DNA from: Tieghemiomyces parasiticus
Lineage: Eukaryota; Kickxellomycota; Dimargaritomycetes; Dimargaritales; Dimargaritaceae
Reading direction: 5' to 3'
DNA: 22,415 nt
Assembly (NCBI GenBank): GCA_027575765.1
Contig: JANBPT010000801.1
Coordinates: 1-22,415, forward strand
Part shown: positions 8,670 to 17,900 of the stretch, piece after piece
Numbering within the stretch: the stretch's first letter is position 1
Layout of the letters: every line of letters begins with the position of its first letter
The notes under the pieces: generated by a model
The model's input: the letters and a program-made list of their open reading frames with translations, nothing else
Databases searched by the model: none
What the model was told of the DNA's origin: nothing
Made by a program: the position numbers and the translations under genes

Positions 8670-9075
8670 TGTGGTGCCAACACCCGCTTTGCCTCTTAAA
8701 GGCATCTGACGGGTATGTCAACATTGGGAGAGCAAAAACAATGGGCAAGCCCTTTGTGGGGGAGGCTAGGATTAAGTTTTAAGGTTATGCACCTTATGCA
8801 GGGGGGTGTAGATCCTTCCCCCCGCTCACCAGTATAAAAGCAAGCCTGCACAGTTAGGCAAGGGCTTGCCAGCTATTTTTCTATTTTGATTCATATGGTG
8901 AACTTTATTTTATTTCTGTATCAATAACCACACCATACCCATCCCATACTATTTACATTTTGACGTTCACATAAACAACCCCGTTGTTGACTTATTCCCC
9001 CAGATTTGCTTTTAGGCCCAGACTGTTGTTGTGTATGGCCTAACCAAAGACCTCCGCCTAGGGTTGAGCACCACA
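8670..9075 (+). mobile_element. Solo LTR, family 1, copy 3
   Basis: This 406-bp element has ends TGTGGTGC and GCACCACA. One extra T on the left and A on the right extend the inverted repeat by a base. Outside these lie GAGA (8665-8668) and GAGG (9077-9080), consistent with one mutated duplication. TATA box and hairpin are present, but most CpGs have become TpG or CpA (about 6 remain). Outermost and most decayed element of the 5S stack. Confidence 0.82.
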
Positions 9076-9080
9076 AGAGG

Positions 9081-10126
9081 GGGTGGGGCATAGATGATTT
9101 TAATGCTGTAGAAGTGTGAAACTAAGGCCTCTGATTGGTCGGCCACTTTCAACCATCTAGTCACCCCAATCAGCTATTGCACCTAGACTGGCCACAAGAA
9201 TTATAACCTTTGGAATTCCAGACTGGCCCATGGTTAGTTTGTTTGACAGTGGCCTTTGTATATATTCTCCTGGGTATGGTCTATTTATATGACTCTTTAT
9301 CTAACTCTTCTAAGTTAGTTCAAATACCTGGTGGTTGAGATTTCTGGAATTAAGTATTACCAATAAGATAGAATGTCATGTGGATGATTTAGTAGTAGAT
9401 GTGATACTGAGGGGGGGGGGTTTATTATAACATATTTTTGAAGAACAGAAGTGTAGTAAGGTGCCCCTTTTTTGAGGTGGTGGTTGAATTGGCCTATTAG
9501 TCTGTTGGCCTGCTAGGTGTCTGGTATTGTCTGTTCCCAAGGATGTGGGCAGGTTCTATGAGTCAGTATTGTAGGCTGTGAAGCATAGGGTGGTCATTGG
9601 TGGATGCAAAGGTAATGAGGGGTAAGGTGTGGTGTACAGAAGAGGTGTAAACTATGAGATAGGAGTGTAGAAGGTGGCTTGTAAGGCAACTGGTATGCCT
9701 GGGTTGGGCAGTCTGGTAGTCTGGGGGGATTTGATATACTAGATTTCTATTGGATTTGAGTGGGTTAAGCTACTGGTACTTATAGATGTTATATTCAAGT
9801 CTATAGGTAGCATGGCAGGCCATTGGATTCCAAGATAACCTATAATGAGTGACTCAATATTTACATATGAGTCATAGAATGGCCCATAAAGCCCAATTAA
9901 CTGATTGATCCCTTACAAATTCCTCTTGTTCAAGTTTTTCACCACATCACTGGTTAATTTTTTGGATTTGCTTTGACCTTTTATCCATGGATGGTTGCTG
10001 ATCAGGTATCTTCCTACACCTTACTTTTTAATTTACTCCCACACCCTAGCTCACTGGTCCATTTGAGGTCCACAGCAGCCTGTACTACTGACAGTCACCT
10101 GGTAGAATCTGTGCACCAACTGTACT
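9081..10126. other. AT-rich noncoding stretch
   Basis: No gene, RNA or recognised repeat copy. It includes a G10 run at 9411-9420. Composition resembles the decayed repeat block, so it may be older unrecognisable transposon debris. Confidence 0.5.
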
Positions 10127-10243
10127 GATATTAGGCCCAAGTCTAATACCATACCCAAAAGGCTATTCTACTATCACAGAATTTATGGTTCTGAAATAGT
10201 AGACTTGGGCTTTACCTTGGGATAATCTAATGTGGTGGTTCCC
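10127..10243 (-). repeat. 117-bp conserved dispersed repeat, copy 2
   Basis: Reverse complement of 4638-4754 with about 8 differences. In this copy the outer inverted repeat CCCAAGTCTA / TAGACTTGGG is perfect over 10 bp, while the small ATAGCC hairpin has one mismatch. Sequence on either side is unrelated to the flanks of copy 1. Confidence 0.75.
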
Positions 10244-10502
10244 AACTGCCATGCCCTCTACAAGAGGAGCTTTATAAACCAAACCCAAAGCCATTACCAC
10301 AGGCTTGGTAGTTATTTTTTTGGATCATTTTATAGTTTATTTTATGTTATTTAGTCTAGCAAGAACCAATCTGTACTAAAGAATTTTGCACGGCCATCAA
10401 TGTGTGTTTCATCCCTGCCAGTTAACAACCATTCCTTGCTTGATCTTGCCACTGGCGTCGATTATAGTTGTAAACCAACCACCTATTGTAGATGTTCTCT
10501 AG

Positions 10503-10507
10503 AAAAA
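10503..10507 (-). terminator. T5 run after 5S-like copy 3
   Basis: Five T on the minus strand immediately after the GCAAC 3' end of the 5S-like sequence, in the position of a Pol III terminator. Confidence 0.5.
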
Positions 10508-10623
10508 GTTGCCAGATCACTATCCTCCTCACACTGTTTCCCCTATCCTAACGCTGAGCACTGCACCTTAACTTCGCATATCTAATGGGGTACTGTGCCT
10601 CACATCTGCTAATTGCTGCAACT
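10507..10623 (-). pseudogene. Divergent 5S rRNA-like copy 3
   Basis: A 117-nt minus-strand sequence of the right length. It begins AGTTGCAGC and keeps the ATTAGATATGCGAAGTTAAG block, which corresponds to the box A region of the intact 5S gene. The 5' AGTTGC can pair with the 3' GCAACT, although the 3' end differs from the intact gene. A T5 terminator follows. The box C region has lost GGGTGACC. It could be a decayed copy or a divergent 5S variant. No LTR abuts it. Confidence 0.6.
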
Positions 10624-13254
10624 AAAAAAATAAAGCTTCACTCCATAGAGCACTGTTAGGCGATCTTTTTTGACTTGATGTGATTTTGAAGGGAATGGAC
10701 GTCAATTTTCTATTTTGCTGAATAGTTTATTATAGGACCCTCGACGACCCTAACGGCCCTGCTTGCTGAGGTCGGGAAATGGGGTGTAAATACAACTGTT
10801 ATGGATGATGCCTGCGATCCATGGATGGATGTTATACTTTATATGAGAGCTACAAGGAACGTTGCATAGCACACTTTCCTGCATGCAAGGGGTGAAGGGC
10901 CAGATGTAGGACCGAAAGAACAGGAGATTCTAATGAACAGCCTTTTGGCGCCCCTGGTAGGGGGCGGTTTGATTCCGGATCCGAGCCATGTGATTAGTGT
11001 ATTAAACGGAATGTGTATAGGCTTGGAAAGCAAGGAGAAGTACTGGCTTTTTGCAACTCGGGCCATCACTCCTACTGATATGTGGCCCTCGTCATATTCG
11101 TGTCCTTGAGGAGGTCAGCAACCTGCCCCGAGCCAGTTGACCAGTTGATATGATGTCACGGCTTTCAGGCCTGCCTCGAGCGGAAAGATGGAACATGTTT
11201 TGGCTGAGCCCTGCGTCACCCATGCCTGACGGCCTGTCCTTCGCCGCTGCGTTAAAACTCAATGTGAGAGCAAGGGAAAGGGCGGAGACAAGGAGAGCAC
11301 CCGGCTCATTGGATTGACGTCTGCACCTCCCACCTCTGGTAGCCCGCACGAATAGACACCGAGCGTACGTTCGGCTGACGTAGACTAGACGTATTCAGAG
11401 TGGTGCGCTGGATCGGACCTGCTGAACTGGGGACCACTAACCAAGTAGTAGCAGCTTTTTTTTAGAATCCGATCGTGCTGCTGGAGAACCAGCACATTTA
11501 TTTGGAGACTGTGAGCCCTCGACCGAAACCAGACGGCGTACCGTGATCATGAAAAGGAGGAGAGCAAAGGGATATCGACAACGCAGTCTTAGCCGCGAGG
11601 GAACCTACGCTGACTAGTCACCCGGGTTAGGCCAGAGGTGCCAGCCGTAGCGAGGACGCAGCTGACCCTACGGCTGCAGCATGGATTTTAACATCGGGTC
11701 CACCTGCCCCGGTTTAATCGAAATTGGGAGATCGAAACGCGACGGCAGGGTTTGGCTGCCCACTTGGCCCGTAGAGGAGGGGGCCACCCTGGCGCGACGC
11801 TGGGAATTGAGAACCCTAAGACCAGGAGGATAGATTCGTACGCCACCAAAATGGTTGGCAGGGGGAGGGGCTCTGTATTTTTGTCTAGCGGTCCCACAGC
11901 TCGCTTCATGGAAACCCAGCTTCAGCGGGCCTACTGGATCGTCCTCCCCCTGGGTTAGCTGATGGAGAGCTGGGCCTTTGGAACCTTCGATGGCAGCAGA
12001 GCCGCACTCACGCACACTGGGCGAGCTTCGGCCATTGAAGGGCCGCCAAGGCTGAGATCCTCGTCTCTTAGCAGCCGGGAACTGGGCGTACCTCTGGGGC
12101 CCAATCCCGCCGTCAGTGGGCCGGTGCATCCGGGGGCGTAACTGCCCGCCCACCGTCCGTCTTTCCAAGAGGCAGGCGTCCTCTACATCCCGCCCGCCCT
12201 CAGCTATGATACGCAGCGTAACAAACCACAGGCTCAGCGTGGGCCCTCTCCCGCCTAATCTCCAGTGGCCCAGGCAGCAAAGCCGCCTAGCTTCACCATT
12301 CGCACCGGCCTGCGCTCTAGTTACCGCTCTCCTGGTCTGCAGCTATGACGCAAACAAAAAGACCGGTGACCCTGGCCTACCGCGTGGTGTCGGGCCTTTG
12401 CATGTCCCTCCTCCCCCTTCCTTGCTATTTATTTGCCACGGTTCGCCCGCCTGGCTCGCCTGCTAAGGTCCCATCCTAGCCGTGCCAACCCTTCCTTTCG
12501 ACTCTCTCCGCTACGTCCGGTGTAAACCCTGTTACTATTAAGCCTACACTGTTTCTGGTTCCTGCGCCCCCCAGAACCGCCTTTCCCTGTCTGCCACCTA
12601 ATTTTGGAACCCTTGAACCCCACTGCCGCTGTCGACTGCCCACGCCTTGACCGCCTGCTGACTGACACGTCCCTAGCCGCTTCCTGACCTCTAGGCCCTC
12701 GCTGCATTCCACGTGGCTAAACTGGTTGTGTGACTCTCCCCTCGCTTTGTCATTCCTCCGGTACTACCCCATTGCCTGGCAGGTTCGAGCAGTACACACT
12801 TTTTGGCTTGGCACGGTCGTCTTTGTCTTGGCGACAGGTCCCTTTCCCCTTCAGCATCCACTTGCTGCCTTTTGTTTCGCAAGTCCGCCACCACTGCTCG
12901 CGCCAAAACCGCCACTCCGGTCGGCTGTTTTTTTTTCTGGCACGGAAGGCCCTCTATCAATCACCACGCCCGCGTACGCGTTCGGACTTTTCGCCATTCC
13001 CTGAACAGGCTTCACGGTTACACCCACACTTGGCAATTCTGCCGACCTCTGCGGTCGCTGTCCAGTCCGCGCTTCCTGCCATCTCGTCATCCCTTACCCC
13101 TTACCGTTCGACCCAACTTCCTGCCGCTACTTAAACTTCTGCCACCGACGCGGCCGCTGCCCCTCCCTCCTTGTCCACCAGCCTTTCACCTCTCTAGGCC
13201 CATTGTCTAATTCTCGCCCCTCCCGCAGCTCGCCTCCAACCTCGCTCCCTAAAG
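10624..13254. other. Intergenic region before MARVEL gene
   Basis: Composition shifts back to GC-rich near 10750. The longest open frame (minus strand, 11668-12168, 166 codons) shows no recognisable domain, and I treat it as chance. From about 12400 the plus strand becomes pyrimidine-rich (many CCTCC and TCCC runs), typical of a fungal promoter or 5' leader, and continues to the next start codon. A short gene with several introns could still be hidden here. Confidence 0.5.
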
Positions 13255-14109
13255 ATGACTGAACGCAGCTACGGCCATATGGCCATGCCCATCCCAGGCC
13301 AGGACACCGAGCAGCCCACTGGCTCCAGCTACGGTATCGCCGCCCCCACGGTTGCCGATTCGCCGTACGGCGCGGCCCCATCACACGACACTCACGATAC
13401 ATACAACCCCTCACACCAGCCCTATGGCACGCATTCGGGCCAAGAAGGATACGGCTCCCAATTTAACCTCCCGCCTGGGGTCATCCCCGTGTCCGTTCCA
13501 CACTCCGGCTCTCCGGCGCCCCCGCCGGCTGCTGTGACCGCCAATTTTCCGGCACCCTCTGCTGCCCCCGTTGAGCCGGTCGCTGTCGAGGCCGCGGTCC
13601 ATGGCGACAAACCTGGCGGCGTCGAGGTCCCTGTGTATAACAAGTATTCGTTCATGACCGTGCCCGACAAGCGCAAAGAGGTGCTCCGCTTCTTTCAGAT
13701 TGTGGCGGGTGTCGGCGCCCTGGGCTTCCTGGCTGGCGCCTCCCCACGCTCGGGCCGCGACAGCCCCTTCTCCGATAGTAGCCCAACCAACTTCCAGTAC
13801 TTCGTGTCGGGCCTGTCCATCGCTGTGTCGCTCTTTTTCTTTCTCAGCTTCTTTTGGCGGTTCAAGCGGCCCGGGTCACAAAAAGCGCGCAACTGGGGCC
13901 TGGTAGTCACAGACTTCATCCTGCTGGCCTTTTGGGTGGCCTCGATCGTGGCCTCTTTCATCAAGAACAAGTGCTCCGTAGGGACGCTAGACGGTTACTG
14001 CGACTTTTACAATACCTCACTGTTCTTCTGTATATTGTCCGCCCTCCTATACCTGATCACCTTCGGCTGGTCCATTGTAGCCTTCTTCCAGTCGCGCCGC
14101 CGCGGTTAG
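13255..14109 (+). CDS. MARVEL-type four-TM membrane protein
   Basis: A 284-residue protein in a single exon. Residues 1-140 form a low-complexity, probably cytosolic tail rich in Pro, Ser and Ala, with five YG motifs (SYG, SYG, PYG, PYG, GYG) in the first 70 residues. Four hydrophobic segments follow at about 143-162, 181-201, 213-236 and 253-277, with short basic loops and a basic C-terminus (SRRRG). The loop before TM4 has a cysteine pair (Cys240, Cys249: NKC and GYC), common in fungal MARVEL proteins. MARVEL proteins organise membrane subdomains and vesicle traffic; Nce102 is a fungal example. The family call rests on topology and loop pattern, so the exact subfamily and role are open. The start is the first Met after a pyrimidine-rich leader. 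Confidence 0.75.
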   Translation: MTERSYGHMAMPIPGQDTEQPTGSSYGIAAPTVADSPYGAAPSHDTHDTYNPSHQPYGTHSGQEGYGSQFNLPPGVIPVSVPHSGSPAPPPAAVTANFPAPSAAPVEPVAVEAAVHGDKPGGVEVPVYNKYSFMTVPDKRKEVLRFFQIVAGVGALGFLAGASPRSGRDSPFSDSSPTNFQYFVSGLSIAVSLFFFLSFFWRFKRPGSQKARNWGLVVTDFILLAFWVASIVASFIKNKCSVGTLDGYCDFYNTSLFFCILSALLYLITFGWSIVAFFQSRRRG

Positions 14110-14946
14110 GACTTGCGACTGCTCTTCCGCCTGAGTAATACCTTGTTAGTAGGACTATTGCTCTTTCCCCAGTCCATCGTGTTTTGTGTTTCCCAGCGAC
14201 ATGTAACTTCACATTTCTTCGCGCCCACTTCTATATATGTGCCTCTCGTTTTCAGCAAGTAATACAGTCAGTACAAATTTTGCTTCAGCCTTACTATATC
14301 ATTTACTTGGATTACGGCGTGGCTTCTCGGATCAGGGCAGTAAGTAAGGGCGGAGCTCAAGATGACAGACGGCCCTGGTAGGGGGGGACGCTTCAAGGTG
14401 AAGAGGGCTAATTTGACAGCTTGATCAATAAGCTGCATTCCTGCCCGCCAATCTCGACAGGGCTGCTGCGGCACGCCGGGGACTTCGTCGTGGGACGACT
14501 TAGTAACAAATCAGCATGGCGCGGGGAGGGCCACAGCTGTAAAATTGTATGTTGGTGTACTTCTTTCCAGTCAACAGCTGGCTAGCTCGACACCGTCCAC
14601 AACCGGCGCACCTGGCCAGGACCAAGAGCAAGTTGGAGCGGGCGAGCGGTAATTGAGCGGCCTACTCCTAGACCGACACTACCAACATGCTTTTGATTTT
14701 GGAGCTCGGAATTCCTCACTTGAATACCCGCTTGCCTTTCAATTCTGTACTCTACCTTCACCTCTTCACTTCCTAACAAATCCCGCCGTCACGCCTGAAG
14801 CCCTCCTAGCGCCTCCGATAAGGACAGGGCAATAGTTCGGCTCCACTGCACCACTGCCCCCACTAAATTTTCCTTCGCTTATAGCCTTGAATTGAACAGG
14901 ACCTCCCGAGCCTGTTGTCCACATTCTAACCCCCCCCCCCACGATC
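14110..14946. other. Intergenic region between MARVEL and RecQ genes
   Basis: 837 bp without a supportable gene. It holds the 3' end of the MARVEL transcript and the RecQ promoter. No AATAAA is evident. The only notable element is a C11 run just before the RecQ start. Confidence 0.55.
14930..14940 (+). repeat. C11 homopolymer at RecQ start
   Basis: Eleven consecutive C residues end 6 bp before the RecQ ATG. Such runs are prone to length change and sequencing error. Confidence 0.9.
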
Positions 14947-17900
14947 ATGGTGGCCAATGCTGTTCCAGAAAACAACCTAGCTGCGGAATTTGCGCATCTT
15001 CAGCGGGCCCAGCACGAGTTTCAAGTCCAATACCCCCCACAGGCCGCGCCCGCAACGGGTAGCGGCCCGCAAGCGCCTCGCTTCGTCCCCAGGAACGAAC
15101 TAGGCAACGTCCGTTATCCGAGCAGTCAGTGGAGTGACCTGGGTCGCGCATTAAGACAGTCCGTTGCCTGGCGGGTACCCACGATCACCCCGTCATCGCC
15201 GCCACGACTACCTGCCGCATGTCTGATGGCCCCGCCAGTGGTGACAGTACCCCTGCCATCCCAGCCGCCGCTTTCGTCATCCCGTCCACCTTCATCGGCC
15301 CAGGGGGTGGCCATGGCACCCCCGTGGGCCTCAAATTCATCGTCAACCTCGAGCAGTGTCCCGGCGCCGGGCTTAATACCGGCTACTCCACAGCATGAAC
15401 CCAATACCTCCTACACCGTTATCGATGACGACGACTTTGACGAGAGCCTGGTTCTGGTGGAGACGCCCCCGCTCGGCCCGGCTCAGCCGCCTAAGTCGGT
15501 CACTAAGCCAGCGTACGCTAACGGCGGTCATAGTACCCGCCCAGCCCGGTCAACAGTGCAGCCGCCTGGATCCACGGCCAACCAACCGCTCCCGCCGGCT
15601 GTGGACTACTTTGAGCTCGACAGTTTTGGGCCGGATGATATACCCTTCACTGACGAGGAGCCCCTCCACAGCGCCCGCTCTACGCCGTTCTCGGGCCTGG
15701 CTGGTGAACCCACCACATCATCTTCACCGGCCGGAACGTGGGTGAAGAGCCCTTCTCGTCCAAGCCAAATGATCTCGTCCACCCAATATTTGCCATCGCC
15801 ATTGACCCGAACGCCCTCCTTACACGCACCACCGCCACCATTACCAGTCCCGCCTTCCACTCTCCCTCCAGTTCTCGCTACTGGTGACACCATTCAGGCC
15901 CAACTGGCTGCCCTGATCCGCGAAAAGTCGCAACTTAGCGACCAGATCTGCGACCTGGAGGTCCTCCAGGACGACCCCCCTGCGGCCCAGGACCCACAGG
16001 AGCTTACCCGGGAGATCACCCGGCTGCGGCAGCGCCGCGTCATCGTCGTGCGCTCCATTTCCGCCCTTCAAACGCAACGGCCTGCCAGTCCAAGTACCCC
16101 TGGTGCCTCTTCAGCCTGCGCCTATCAATCCCCACCGTATCCTTCTGTCCCGTCGCTCGCCACAGCCCCGCAGCGCACTATCCCGCCTGAACAGGGCCAC
16201 CCTGGCCCTCCCAGCCACCACGACTTTAGCATTGATGGTAGCGACGCCATGTGCGTGGATGCCGAAGCCTTCCTCCCCGAACTCGACTCGGGGTTTCGGA
16301 CCTTGTTGGACACGGAACACCCGGCGCCCGCACGGATTTTTCCGCTCGACGACTCCGACGTGACTGGCGCCCAGGTGCCGCGACTGACTGACGGCGTAGA
16401 ACTTCCCGCCGCCTCCTACACACTACACACCAGCGACCCAACTCAGCTACCTGGTGACAAGGTTCATCCGTGGTCGCGCGAGGTAGACAAAGTGCTCAAA
16501 CAGGTATTTAAACTGAAGGCGTTCCGGTCCAATCAGCTGGCAGCGGTCAACGCCACCCTGGGCGGGCAGGATGTATTCGTGCTGATGCCCACGGGCGGTG
16601 GCAAGAGTCTTTGTTACCAGCTACCAGCCCTGGTCAACCAAGGTACCACGCGGGGCGTGACAATTGTGGTGTCCCCACTACTCTCCCTCATGCAGGACCA
16701 GGTCGAGCACCTGCTGAACTGGGGCATCCCCGCGGTGTGCCTTACCGGGACGTTGAACGCCGAACAGCGGCGGTTCGCCTTCGATCAGCTCCGGCGACCG
16801 GACCTCGTCCTCCGATTGCTCTATCTGACCCCGGAGATGATCAACAAGAGCCCGCAGGTTCAGGAGGCCATCGACCAGCTGCACCGTCGGCGGTGCCTGG
16901 CTCGTTTCGTGGTGGACGAGGCGCACTGCCTCAGCCAGTGGGGCCATGACTTCCGGCCAGACTATAAGGAACTGGGCATGCTCAAGCAGCGGTGGCCAGG
17001 TATCCCGTTAATGGCGCTAACGGCGACGGCCAATGACAAGGTTCGGTTGGACGTGATGCACAACCTTCATTTGGACCCACAACGCTGCGCGGTGTTTGTA
17101 CAGAGCTTCAACCGGCAGAACCTGTACTACGAGGTGCGCCACAAGAACGGCAAGACCATTTATGCCGACATTTATGCTTTCATTAAGTCACAGTGCCCCG
17201 GTCAGTGCGGTATCATTTACTGCACCTCACGCCGAGCCTGCGAGGAGATGGCCGCCAAACTGCGATCTGAATACCGCATGTCGGTCGAACACTACCACGC
17301 CGGACTAGAAAAGGACGACCGGATGCGGGTCCAGCGGGACTGGCAGGCTGGCCGACTGCTCGTCATCGTGGCCACGGTGGCCTTCGGGATGGGGATTGAC
17401 AAGGCCAACGTCCGGTTCGTGGTTCACCACTCGCTCCCCAAGTCGCTTGAAGGATATTACCAGGAGACGGGCCGGGCCGGTCGCGACGGCCAGCCGGCGG
17501 TGTGTGTACTGTACTACTCCTACAAGGACAAGTCGAACATTGACTGGATGATTGACCAGAGTGAGGGTGACTGGGCCCAGAAGGAACAGCAACGGGCGGC
17601 CCTCCGTCAGGTCATCCAGTTTTGTGAAAATAAGACCGACTGTCGGCGTCAGCTCGTGCTAATCTACTTTGGGGAGCGATTCGATCCGGGGCTCTGTCGG
17701 CGGACTTGCGATAACTGCCACACTCGCGGGTCGTTCGAGGAGCGGGATTTCACCGAAGACGCCCGCAATGTCGCCCGCTTGGTCAAGGAATTAACCAGCG
17801 GTGGCCCGTCCTTCGGGGAATCAGCTCCCGCCCGCCGGGGTCGCTGGGGCCGCGGCGGCGGTAGTGGCGGCGGCGGTCTCCGGATGACCCTTCTCCAGTG

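Noticed and set aside
3911..9075. Complete retrotransposons with gag-pol between LTR pairs
   Set aside because: Spaces between LTRs are 0-6 bp or contain no coding sequence, and the nearest same-family pairs enclose other LTRs rather than an internal region. They are solo LTRs.
10930..11000. Box B-like GGTTTGATTCC suggesting a tRNA
   Set aside because: No T stem longer than 3 bp, no acceptor pairing and no box A at the right distance.
11668..12168. A 166-codon minus-strand ORF that might be a gene
   Set aside because: No recognisable domain, odd Arg/Pro/Gly-rich composition typical of chance frames in GC-rich DNA, and no splice or promoter context.
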